DNA of 6,242 nt from Nitrosopumilaceae archaeon (GCA_007571225.1 RKRU01000119.1:1-6242), one strand, 5' to 3'. Shown: positions 1 through 5,417, counted from the first letter of the stretch. A program made the numbers and translations. Notes: generated by a model from the letters alone, not told the origin.

Positions 1-2
1 CA

Positions 3-2102
3 ACCACGACTCCCCCGCCCGTGGTGGATAATGTGATGCCGCGGCCCGGACATGACGACGACGATGGCGCGCTCCGTGAAATAACATCTCAGAGACAGCT
101 AGTCGAGATACTAGATGCAGACGTATTTGAGGATGCGTGGTACACAGAGGATCGCATGATGAGGGCAGAGGTCATGTTTGAATCAACTGATGATATGTCC
201 GTGGTAATTCCCCTGTCTGAGTCTGTGCGGCAGGCAGACACCATATCCGAAGGCTATTCTTTTGATGCCGGGTCAAAAGATTATTCTACTACAAACATAC
301 AGGTAGGGGGGGTAGACGAGCCGGACTTTTTAAAGAACGACGATCAGTATGCCTATATTGTAATGGACAATACGCTTACGGTTGTGGACCTGTGGCCTGC
401 AGAATCAGCCCACATCGTTACAAAAGTGGCATTTGATATTGGCTACAATAGTATTCACAACATATTCCTAAACGGGGATAAGCTTGTCATATTTTATGAC
501 TCTGAGAGAGTTGATGTCTTTATACCCGAGTTTGAATTTAATCCGGTGAGCTCGTATGAGGAAACCACGCATGTTGTAGTTGTAGACATTGCAGACAAGC
601 AGAAACCGCGCATGCAGACAAGCTATTCAGTCGACGGAGAATTTGCTGATGCCCGCATGATAGGCCCACACGTATACGTCATAACCACGAGCTATCTAGA
701 TTATGAACAACCGTGGATACCGATAGTAAGGGACATTGGTACGGGCATAGATACACAGTCACAGGCATTTTACTTTGAGGACGATTGGGGCTTCTCTACG
801 TTTACCACACTGGCAGTAGTAGATCTTGGAGACGACAATAATGCCATGACCTCACAGTCGTACATGATGGGCCGCACCGGAACATACTATATGACTATGG
901 ACAACCTCTACCTGACGTACAACCGCAACGTGGCATCCATCCCATATGATATACAGGATCGGGAGATATTCATTAAGGTCATAGTCCCACTGCTACCTGA
1001 GGCCGTCCAGATTCAGATAGAGGATGTATACAACGAATCGGATGGGGACCTGTCACGGAGCTGGAACCATATATCTGACATACTAAAGGACTACTATAAC
1101 AGACTGGGACCGGAAATGCAAGAAGAACTGTTTGCCCATCTAGAGGAGGCCGTAAGGCACCACGAGCGGAATATGGCAGTTCCTACAATGGAGACTGTAA
1201 TACATAGAATCTCGGTGGATGGTGCGGACACGGATTATGCGGCACAGGGGACGGTGCCGGGCAGACTGCTCAACCAATTCTCTATGGGGGAGAGTCCAGC
1301 AGGTGACAGGCTACGGGTGGCTACTACTACTGGATACCACATGCCCGACGGTGGATTCGTCCGCTCAAGCGGGGTGTATGTCCTTGATGCCCGACTTGAC
1401 ATGGTGGGATACATCGATGAGATAGCGCCAGATGAGAGCATCTACTCTGCAAGGTTTATGGGCGATCGACTGTACATGGTGACGTTTCAGCAGATAGATC
1501 CCTTCTTTGTAATCGACATATCCGGCGACACGCCCCGGATACTGGGCGAGCTCAAGATTCCGGGATTCTCCAATTATCTGCACCCGTACGACGAGGACCA
1601 CATAATAGGGGTAGGCCGTGACACGACACTTCACAGGGATTGGGTAGAGCAGCTCGGAGTAAAGATCTCCATGTTTAATGTGGCAGATGTCTCAAACCCG
1701 GTGGATATAGACAATTTTATAATCGGCAATGACGCTGTATACTCACCAGCACTTGATAGCCACAAGGCCTTCTTCTTTGACAAGTCTAGGGACCTCATAT
1801 CTCTGCCTATACTGGGGCCGGACTACGCGCTTGACGATGTTGTAATGTCAAGTATGTCGTATGACGAATGGTATGGGTTCTACATTATAGATGTAAATGA
1901 CAATAAACGGTTTGATCTGCGCGGCACAATTACACACCAGTCTATGTATGGCTGGGGGGATTGGTACAGGACATTCTACATAGAGGACGTACTGTATACG
2001 GTATCGGATTCCATACTATCTGCCAACGACATCGATACACTCAAGACAATCAAGACCGTGCAGCTGCGGGGTACAGGCTCCATGATCGGGTTTGCAGAAT
2101 AA
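3..2102 (+). CDS. Exported beta-propeller domain protein (PF09826 type), 5' end outside window
   Basis: Residues are numbered from the GTG at 21. The family hallmark is at 89-113: a Ser-Thr-Thr-Asn lead into QVGGVDEPDFLKNDDQYAY, followed by VVDLWPAE. Other typical segments are LLNQFSMGES (416-425), YLHPYDEDHIIGVGRD (519-534), KISMFNVADVSNPVDID (548-564) and YGWGDWYRTFYIEDVLYTVS (643-662). About 311-385 is a charged helical insertion between propeller blades. The frame is open to the window edge and reads Thr-Thr-Thr-Pro-Pro-Pro before residue 1, like a linker behind an N-terminal signal or membrane anchor, so the true start is probably a few tens of codons upstream and the GTG at 21 is not the start. 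The protein is acidic and probably extracytoplasmic. Family members are secreted or surface propellers without an established biochemical activity, so no substrate is proposed. The family call is strong; the missing N-terminus is inferred. Confidence 0.9.
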   Translation, partial: TTTPPPVVDNVMPRPGHDDDDGALREITSQRQLVEILDADVFEDAWYTEDRMMRAEVMFESTDDMSVVIPLSESVRQADTISEGYSFDAGSKDYSTTNIQVGGVDEPDFLKNDDQYAYIVMDNTLTVVDLWPAESAHIVTKVAFDIGYNSIHNIFLNGDKLVIFYDSERVDVFIPEFEFNPVSSYEETTHVVVVDIADKQKPRMQTSYSVDGEFADARMIGPHVYVITTSYLDYEQPWIPIVRDIGTGIDTQSQAFYFEDDWGFSTFTTLAVVDLGDDNNAMTSQSYMMGRTGTYYMTMDNLYLTYNRNVASIPYDIQDREIFIKVIVPLLPEAVQIQIEDVYNESDGDLSRSWNHISDILKDYYNRLGPEMQEELFAHLEEAVRHHERNMAVPTMETVIHRISVDGADTDYAAQGTVPGRLLNQFSMGESPAGDRLRVATTTGYHMPDGGFVRSSGVYVLDARLDMVGYIDEIAPDESIYSARFMGDRLYMVTFQQIDPFFVIDISGDTPRILGELKIPGFSNYLHPYDEDHIIGVGRDTTLHRDWVEQLGVKISMFNVADVSNPVDIDNFIIGNDAVYSPALDSHKAFFFDKSRDLISLPILGPDYALDDVVMSSMSYDEWYGFYIIDVNDNKRFDLRGTITHQSMYGWGDWYRTFYIEDVLYTVSDSILSANDIDTLKTIKTVQLRGTGSMIGFAE

Positions 2103-2123
2103 TAATAATAATCATCATCATAG
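2100..2123 (+). repeat. Tandem stop codons and trinucleotide tract after the propeller gene
   Basis: The stop codon is the first of four consecutive in-frame TAA codons (2100-2111). They are followed by three TCA codons and a TAG (2112-2123), all in phase. This is a short TAA/TCA microsatellite exactly at the 3' end of the gene. It may simply be slippage-prone sequence, but it also makes an effectively read-through-proof stop. Confidence 0.8.
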
Positions 2124-2423
2124 ATGGATTAAATGCATACAATCTGCCGAATCTGTGTCTTGCATCAGTTGTTTGCAGAGAATTTGAGCAGTTATGAATA
2201 ACTGAGTACATCTGGATCCGACTGGAGAGTCGAGCTACTGCTGCTACGGCCACCTACAACACGATACAATCAGGATGGGATGTGCAAATCCCAACAGCTC
2301 TCATACTGCTCTGTAGGCGGTTGTGACTTGCACAACTGGCCGTCGTCTGCTCTACTGTACCAGACTGCTGTACATCATACATCATGCACAGACGACTATA
2401 GTCCATATGCGAGGTATGACATC
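2124..2423. other. Gene-free spacer rich in stem-loops
   Basis: No plausible gene is seen here on either strand; open frames are short and lack family-like composition. The spacer holds four inverted repeats. CAGTTAT/ATAACTG lies at 2189-2204 with a 2-base centre. TGGGAT/ATCCCA lies at 2276-2293 with a 6-base loop. CGGTTGTG/CACAACTG lies at 2318-2338 with a 5-base loop and one G-U pair. GTCGTCTG (2342-2349) pairs with CAGACGAC (2389-2396) and encloses TGTAC (2356-2360)/GTACA (2370-2374). The propeller gene's terminator may be among them, or they may be part of a non-coding RNA. Confidence 0.5.
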
Positions 2424-2431
2424 ACATATAT
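2424..2431 (+). promoter_or_regulatory. TATA-like box for the 164-residue gene
   Basis: ACATATAT is centred about 28 bases before the GTG at 2456. That is the archaeal TATA-to-start spacing expected for a leaderless transcript. No Shine-Dalgarno-like sequence precedes the GTG. Confidence 0.5.
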
Positions 2432-2455
2432 CAGCCGCCGTACACGATAAGGACA

Positions 2456-2950
2456 GTGCCCATATTCACACAGATAACTACGGATCTTCAGGACCAACTA
2501 AAGAGGGATCTGGCACAGATCAAGTTTCTGCTGCGCAAAAACCCCGGCATGGGATATACCCGGATAGTCGAGATTGGCAAGGCGGTGGGCCGCCGTTATG
2601 GCATCAATCTGGTGGTAAACTTTCCAAAAGAGGGCCGGATCGAGGAGTTTGAGATGTACGGAAGGCGTGACCTGAGTCTGATTGTGGATTATGAGAAGAG
2701 GAGGTTTCCAGTGGATCGCGACATCATAAAGAGAAAGGCGCATCACATACTAGGCCCCAAAATCAAGACGCAGGATGCGTACATGTATGAGGACAAGGAG
2801 GGTGTCCGTGTCTATACAGATTCTTGGAAGATCGACATACTGCCCCACTCGCTGCACGTATGGACGGAGTTTGACGAGGGTGTGACGAGATTTTGTGACT
2901 GGCTTTTGGAGGAAGTATATCTTGTAAAACCGCCCGGAGGCAGTCGATAG
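2456..2950 (+). CDS. Conserved-looking hypothetical protein, 164 residues
   Basis: I do not recognise the family. The product looks soluble and cytoplasmic: no signal peptide, no membrane segment, many charged residues. Residues 1-28 form a predicted amphipathic helix (LQDQLKRDLAQIKFLLRK). A Gly-rich turn with a helix follows (GMGYTRIVEIGKAVGRRYGI, 31-50), then a mixed alpha/beta region with FEMYGRRDLSLIVDYEKRRF (65-84), VYTDSWKIDILPHSLHVWTE (119-138), and a C-terminal helix (FCDWLLEEVYL). GTG at 2456 is the only standard start between the upstream in-frame TGA (2417) and the body of the protein, and it has a TATA-like box at the right distance. The gene converges on the TPR gene at 3110. An intact 164-codon frame with balanced protein-like composition supports a real gene. 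The function is unknown. Confidence 0.8.
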   Translation: MPIFTQITTDLQDQLKRDLAQIKFLLRKNPGMGYTRIVEIGKAVGRRYGINLVVNFPKEGRIEEFEMYGRRDLSLIVDYEKRRFPVDRDIIKRKAHHILGPKIKTQDAYMYEDKEGVRVYTDSWKIDILPHSLHVWTEFDEGVTRFCDWLLEEVYLVKPPGGSR

Positions 2951-3092
2951 CATGATGTTGGGTTGGCTGTTTGATGCGCGTGCGCGTTTCAACGATATGT
3001 AGATAGTATGGTCCTAGTGATGCCCGCCGGTTTTGATGTGCTTTTTTGATGCGCCGTTGCTGCTGCTCGAATGCCATTGTCAACATGGATTA

Positions 3093-3124
3093 CTGCGCCA
3101 CACGCGCGCCTATGTGTTGCGCAG
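3093..3124 (-). terminator. Stem-loop over the TPR stop codon
   Basis: CTGCGCCACAC (3093-3103) is complementary to GTGTTGCGCAG (3114-3124) at 10 of 11 positions, with a 10-base loop that contains the TPR gene's stop codon (TAG, plus-strand CTA at 3110-3112). It lies between two convergent genes. No U-run follows on the minus strand, so it could be a transcript 3'-end stabilizer rather than a true terminator. The structure is seen; the role is inferred. Confidence 0.4.
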
Positions 3125-3469
3125 CCTCTCCAACAGGTCTAGGGCCTCGTCATTTCCCGGTTCCGTGTCAAGTATCCTGTCGATACACCCGATGGCCGCC
3201 TCCCTTTGGCCCAGAGCCAGATGTACGTTGGTCTTTAGTCTGAGCGTCTCAAGATCTCTGTCGTTTAACGCAAGTGCCTTTTCAAAGTAATGTAGCGCCT
3301 TTTCATACTCTTCCACTATGAAGTAGGTGCTGCCCATTATGAACATAAAATCATGGTCGTCTGCAAACTTTGGCGCTATTTCTGTTCCAAACGCGATTGC
3401 GTCTGCGTACTCTCCCTTGTTGACCAGTTTTCTGAGTTTGCGTTTGGGGTAGATTGTAAGTCCTGTCAC
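3110..3469 (-). CDS. Tetratricopeptide repeat (TPR) protein, 119 residues
   Basis: This is a small all-helical TPR protein, a scaffold type that mediates protein-protein contacts. Numbered from the GTG whose complement is at 3467-3469, three repeats are visible. About 11-40 is a degenerate first repeat (RKLVNKGEYADAIAFGTEIA). About 41-72 is a good repeat (MGSTYFIVEEYEKALHYFEK). About 75-107 is the third (LALGQREAAIGCIDRILDTE), with a capping helix DEALDLLERL. The Tyr-x3-Ala-x2-Tyr/Cys-Phe/Ile pattern and the terminal Glu-Pro match the TPR consensus. The frame is open upstream to 3682, but that extension (Cys, Thr and His rich, no repeat pattern) looks non-coding. The GTG start is therefore preferred, with an AT-rich box at 3493-3502 about 28 bases before it. 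No signal peptide or membrane segment is seen, so it is probably cytoplasmic. The partner is unknown. Confidence 0.8.
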   Translation of the reverse strand: MTGLTIYPKRKLRKLVNKGEYADAIAFGTEIAPKFADDHDFMFIMGSTYFIVEEYEKALHYFEKALALNDRDLETLRLKTNVHLALGQREAAIGCIDRILDTEPGNDEALDLLERLRNT

Positions 3470-3492
3470 TGGTATTTTGCAGGTATGTTCGG

Positions 3493-3502
3493 TATTTCTA
3501 AT
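3493..3502 (-). promoter_or_regulatory. Possible TATA-like box for the TPR gene
   Basis: On the minus strand this reads ATTAGAAATA, centred about 28 bases before the GTG start at 3469. It is a weak match to an archaeal box, supported mainly by spacing, and it agrees with the short start choice. Confidence 0.3.
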
Positions 3503-3583
3503 TTTTGCTGGCTGTGTGGTGGTTGTGACGCCTGTTATGCATTGTACGTATGTATGCAGCATCATCGGAATGTCCCATGTCCG

Positions 3584-3595
3584 TTGCATATGCAA
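3584..3595. promoter_or_regulatory. Perfect 12-bp palindrome in a divergent intergenic region
   Basis: TTGCATATGCAA is perfectly self-complementary. It lies between the divergent TPR gene and the 55-residue gene, about 36 bases before the latter's TATA-like box. Such a symmetric site could bind a dimeric regulator. No second copy was seen, so the role is only a suggestion. Confidence 0.3.
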
Positions 3596-3630
3596 AGGCC
3601 TGTTGTCTGCGCAGCAGGTGTGAAATAGGC

Positions 3631-3647
3631 AAATATAGAGGGAGGTG
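3631..3647 (+). promoter_or_regulatory. TATA-like box and Shine-Dalgarno-like GGAGGTG before the 55-residue gene
   Basis: AAATATAG (3631-3638) is centred about 25 bases before the ATG at 3659, the spacing of a leaderless promoter. GGAGGTG (3641-3647), a strong ribosome-binding match, sits 11 bases before the same ATG. The two readings conflict: if the box sets transcription to begin at the ATG, the GGAGGTG is not in the mRNA. Confidence 0.45.
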
Positions 3648-3658
3648 TAACACCGGTT

Positions 3659-3826
3659 ATGTGCGAATGCTCCAAGATCCACCTCTTTGAGGTGGAATTC
3701 AAACTAGATGGAATGATTGTTGTACCCACGCACAAGAACTGTGGATTTGCATTGAACGAAAAACAGTCAGACAAATTTCAAAAAGATCTTGTAAAGTCGT
3801 GGGGAATGCAGGTTGAAGAAGAGTGA
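3659..3826 (+). CDS. Small Cys-containing hypothetical protein, 55 residues
   Basis: This is an intact short frame starting MCECSKIHLFEVEFKLDG and ending WGMQVEEE with TGA at 3824-3826. The composition is protein-like: two alternating hydrophobic stretches (HLFEVEF, MIVVP) look like a beta hairpin, and a charged helical C-terminus follows (QSDKFQKDLVKSW). Cys2, Cys4, His25 and Cys28 (C-x-C ... H-x2-C) could form a metal site, but the family is not recognised. Support for a real gene is the TATA-like box at leaderless spacing, the codon-like sequence throughout, and a stem-loop 3 bases after the stop. It is divergent from the TPR gene and upstream of another small Cys protein (4028). No membrane segment is seen. 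The function is unknown. Confidence 0.65.
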   Translation: MCECSKIHLFEVEFKLDGMIVVPTHKNCGFALNEKQSDKFQKDLVKSWGMQVEEE

Positions 3827-3829
3827 TGC

Positions 3830-3848
3830 CTACAAGCCCCTCTTGTAG
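3830..3848 (+). terminator. Stem-loop just after the 55-residue gene
   Basis: CTACAAG (3830-3836) and CTTGTAG (3842-3848) form a perfect 7-bp stem with loop CCCCT, three bases after the stop codon. No long T-run follows. It is a likely 3'-end structure; termination itself is inferred. Confidence 0.45.
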
Positions 3849-3891
3849 TATGCCCTTTGCCAACCGGTAATAGGTTTACCCTCATCCACGT

Positions 3892-3932
3892 ACTGTTTAG
3901 GTTAGGCGTAAACAATTTGCCAAATTTGTGCC
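3892..3932 (-). repeat. Dispersed repeat, copy A (inverted relative to copy B)
   Basis: Read on the minus strand from 3932 to 3892, this 41-base segment matches 5133-5173 on the plus strand at 36 of 41 positions. Shared blocks are GGCACAAATTTGGCAAAT, GTTTACGC and TAAACAGT. Both copies keep GTTTA and TAAAC arms separated by 9 bases, although the spacer itself has diverged. This copy sits between the 55-residue gene and the promoter of the zinc-ribbon gene. Confidence 0.75.
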
Positions 3933-3975
3933 AAAGATCAGTTATTTGAGCATGGGGTATACTGCTGTCTGGTGC

Positions 3976-3983
3976 TTATAAAG
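3976..3983 (+). promoter_or_regulatory. TATA box for the zinc-ribbon gene
   Basis: TTATAAAG is a good archaeal TATA box about 50 bases before the ATG at 4028, predicting a leader of roughly 20 bases. A second box-like CTTAAA (4018-4023) would give a leaderless transcript from the internal ATG at 4046. Confidence 0.5.
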
Positions 3984-4027
3984 GGGGTAATGTTACGCCA
4001 ACTAGAATCCAACACACTTAAACCCGT

Positions 4028-4177
4028 ATGATACAGACTATCTGTATGAAAGCCAGATTTGGCGGCAAATGTCCTGCGTGTGACGGAGCCATAAAGGTGG
4101 GCAAGGAGATAACAAAGAACTCCCAAGAGGAGTGGGTCCACAAGGCGTGCTCTGATATTGAAGAAGAACTTCCATAA
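4028..4177 (+). CDS. Small zinc-ribbon-like protein, 49 residues
   Basis: The sequence contains GGKCPACDGAIKVGKEI followed by EEWVHKAC. Cys15, Cys18, His38 and Cys41 form a C-x2-C ... H-x2-C zinc-binding pattern with a Gly-rich beta turn between the halves. Small proteins of this layout are common in Thaumarchaeota, and the same fold occurs as an accessory module in nucleic-acid-binding proteins. It is probably cytoplasmic, with no signal peptide or membrane segment. The start is ambiguous: ATG at 4028 gives 49 residues, and ATG at 4046 (MKARFGGKCPAC) gives 43 and loses nothing of the domain. A GAT/GCT trinucleotide tract and an 8-bp hairpin (4206-4225) follow the stop. The partner and target cannot be told from the sequence. 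Confidence 0.75.
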   Translation: MIQTICMKARFGGKCPACDGAIKVGKEITKNSQEEWVHKACSDIEEELP

Positions 4178-4181
4178 TTAC

Positions 4182-4206
4182 GATGATGATGGTGATGCTG
4201 TTGCTG
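4182..4206 (+). repeat. Imperfect GAT/GCT trinucleotide tract after a stop codon
   Basis: GATGATGAT followed by GTGATGCTGTTGCTG begins four bases after the zinc-ribbon stop. It recalls the TAA/TCA tract after the propeller gene's stop at 2100-2123. Confidence 0.5.
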
Positions 4207-4225
4207 TAGAACCGGCAGGTTCTAC
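4206..4225 (+). terminator. Stem-loop downstream of the zinc-ribbon gene
   Basis: GTAGAACC (4206-4213) and GGTTCTAC (4218-4225) form a perfect 8-bp stem with a GGCA loop, 28 bases after the stop codon. There is no T-tract. It may be a 3'-end structure; the role is inferred. Confidence 0.4.
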
Positions 4226-4337
4226 CATCTTCTAAACAAATTTACCAACCGCAGCTCCATCACAATCCCCACAATCCCCACAATCCCCACAATCACCACC
4301 AGCAGAACCAGCAGCTCCTGCCATCTTCCAAACAAAT
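4211..4337 (+). repeat. Duplicated 31-bp segment flanking a 9-bp tandem repeat
   Basis: The segments 4211-4241 and 4307-4337 match at 26 of 31 positions, ending in CCATCTTCYAAACAAAT, with a 96-base offset. Between them the unit ACAATCCCC occurs three times exactly (4262-4288) and a fourth time with one change (4289-4297). This is non-coding low-complexity DNA that looks shaped by slippage and local duplication. It is too short-period and spacer-free to be CRISPR. Confidence 0.75.
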
Positions 4338-4616
4338 CCCCCCATGTGTGGTGCCAATACTTTGTATGGTGTATGGTGCTGTGGGGAGATCCAAATGTGC
4401 AGATGTAAAATGAGTTAGGGTACTGTCTGGATTTTACAGGATATGACCTTCTGTCTTGTATGGTGCGGCAACAACAACAACAACAACAACAAAAAACGAC
4501 TGTAAATGGGACCTTGGCCGTGCACTGGGTTCCACAGTTGTGTTTGCATGTACGTGACGGGATTGCCGGATCCATCCAGGGGAACAGGTGCAGCCACACT
4601 CTTGAGTCGGAAATAA
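4338..4616. other. Gene-free spacer with an inverted repeat and (CAA)8
   Basis: No convincing gene is seen. TGTAAAAT (4404-4411) and ATTTTACA (4431-4438) form a perfect 8-bp inverted repeat with a 19-base loop. Eight CAA units lie at 4469-4492 and are followed by an A-run. A 53-codon open frame at 4460-4621 contains the tract as polyglutamine, but it runs into the next gene's promoter and shows no family-like pattern. Confidence 0.5.
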
Positions 4617-4626
4617 CTTAATTAAG
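4617..4626 (+). promoter_or_regulatory. TATA-like box of the secreted-protein gene
   Basis: CTTAATTAAG, a perfect 10-bp palindrome, is centred about 26 bases before the ATG at 4647. The spacing fits a leaderless archaeal transcript. Confidence 0.5.
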
Positions 4627-4646
4627 AGCCGTACCACACTCCAGTC

Positions 4647-5090
4647 ATGTATGCAGCTGTAATGGTACTATCGGCTCTAGTCGTGATTACTGGAATTACC
4701 GTCATGTCTGCTGGCCATGCGTATGCTGACTTGCAGACCCCCCAGATAATTCCAATAAACGACGAGATCAGCCTGCAAAAGACCGAGACCACACTCAGCA
4801 TTCCCTCAGATAACAAGCTCCCGTGGGGTGCTGTATCAGGGCCCACCTCTGATCATCTGCCCGACTATCCGGTTATAATCCAGTTCTACAAGGGTGATGT
4901 TCCGGTTCACATCGCGCAGGTTGATGCAAACAGCGACGGTTCCTACGAGTATGTGTTTAGGGTGCAGACCCTAGACAGTACGACAAACCAGCTTGTCCAC
5001 ATCTTTGAGGGCAACTATTCGGTAGTCGTCTTCAAGGTAATCCCCGCACCTACAGACTATGCCGGTATCGTTACGGGCATTATGGTCTAG
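4647..5090 (+). CDS. Secreted Ig-like/beta-sandwich protein, 147 residues
   Basis: The N-terminus is a signal peptide: a hydrophobic stretch from about residue 5 to 22 (VMVLSALVVITGITVMSA), then GHAYA-DLQT with a likely type I cleavage after Ala27. It lacks the usual basic residues before the hydrophobic core. The mature chain is about 120 residues. From about 71 onward it has YPVIIQFYKGDVPVHIAQVD, SDGSYEYVFRVQ and FEGNYSVVVFKV. This is the beta-sandwich pattern repeated in many large thaumarchaeal exported proteins, where it is thought to have an extracellular structural or adhesive role. Here there is one domain and no C-terminal membrane anchor or sorting motif, so the protein may be released or held non-covalently. 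ATG at 4647 is supported by the box at 4617-4626. A palindrome-ended element begins two bases after the stop. Confidence 0.85.
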   Translation: MYAAVMVLSALVVITGITVMSAGHAYADLQTPQIIPINDEISLQKTETTLSIPSDNKLPWGAVSGPTSDHLPDYPVIIQFYKGDVPVHIAQVDANSDGSYEYVFRVQTLDSTTNQLVHIFEGNYSVVVFKVIPAPTDYAGIVTGIMV

Positions 5091-5092
5091 AT

Positions 5093-5176
5093 GTAACTGT
5101 TTACGTCCCTCACGTCTGAACGACAGATTCTAGGCACAAATTTGGCAAATCGTTTACGCTGGACATAAACAGTTAC
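5093..5176 (+). repeat. 84-bp palindrome-ended element containing dispersed repeat copy B
   Basis: GTAACTGTTTACGTCC (5093-5108) is the inverted match, 15 of 16 positions, of GGACATAAACAGTTAC (5161-5176). Inside and overlapping the right arm is copy B of the dispersed repeat (5133-5173), the inverse of 3892-3932. A 9-bp direct repeat CGACAGATT occurs inside (5121-5129) and just outside (5177-5185). The whole could fold into a long hairpin. It has no coding capacity. It could be a miniature inverted-repeat (MITE-like) element, a transcript-end structure or a protein-binding palindrome. Confidence 0.6.
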
Positions 5177-5387
5177 CGACAGATTGCCTGCAAACCAAGA
5201 GACGCACAAAAACTGTCCTGCACAACGACTTAAAACCAGAGAGTACATGCCATTGAGCCTGTAATATGGTCTCCACACCTCATCCATGTCGTACCATTAT
5301 ACTTTCACACAATACAAATTCTCAGAAGAATTAGGCTATCGTACGTTTTTGAATGTATGTATATAATTCAATGAATTCCAAGCAAGA
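5177..5387. other. AT-rich spacer before the protease-remnant unit
   Basis: No gene is seen. The sequence becomes AT-rich toward the downstream promoter. It contains a 13-base near-perfect palindrome AATTCAATGAATT (5365-5377), directly upstream of the TATA-like box of the next gene, where a regulator could act. Confidence 0.4.
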
Positions 5388-5396
5388 TTTAAAATA
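5388..5396 (+). promoter_or_regulatory. TATA-like box for the two-gene unit at 5418
   Basis: TTTAAAATA is centred about 27 bases before the ATG at 5418 and fits leaderless transcription. The palindrome at 5365-5377 lies immediately upstream. Confidence 0.55.
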
Positions 5397-5417
5397 CGAC
5401 ATGGTAATTACTAATAC

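Noticed and set aside
1961..2197. Open frame containing a poly-Ile run at the propeller gene end
   Set aside because: The Ile run is an off-frame reading of the TAA/TCA tract. The propeller frame with its family motifs is the real one.
2323..2652. 109-codon plus-strand frame overlapping the 164-residue gene
   Set aside because: It is an out-of-frame shadow with non-protein-like composition. The GTG frame at 2456 is longer and better composed.
3470..3682. N-terminal extension of the TPR frame to an ATG at 3682
   Set aside because: The extra 71 residues are Cys/Thr/His rich with no repeat pattern, and would overlap the start of the divergent 55-residue gene and its promoter. The GTG at 3469 fits better.
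4206..4226. tRNA T-arm-like GGTTCTACC
   Set aside because: There is no acceptor, D or anticodon arm at the required distances. It is a simple 8-bp hairpin.
4262..4297. Possible CRISPR array
   Set aside because: The unit is only 9 bp, directly tandem with no spacers.
4222..4599. Minus-strand 125-codon frame with poly-Cys and Val-Gly-Ile repeats
   Set aside because: The repeats are translations of the (CAA)8 and ACAATCCCC tracts, so the frame is a low-complexity artefact.
4460..4621. 53-codon open frame starting Met-Val-Arg then eight Gln
   Set aside because: It is built on a CAA microsatellite, runs into the promoter of the next gene, has no good TATA-like box and shows no domain-like pattern.
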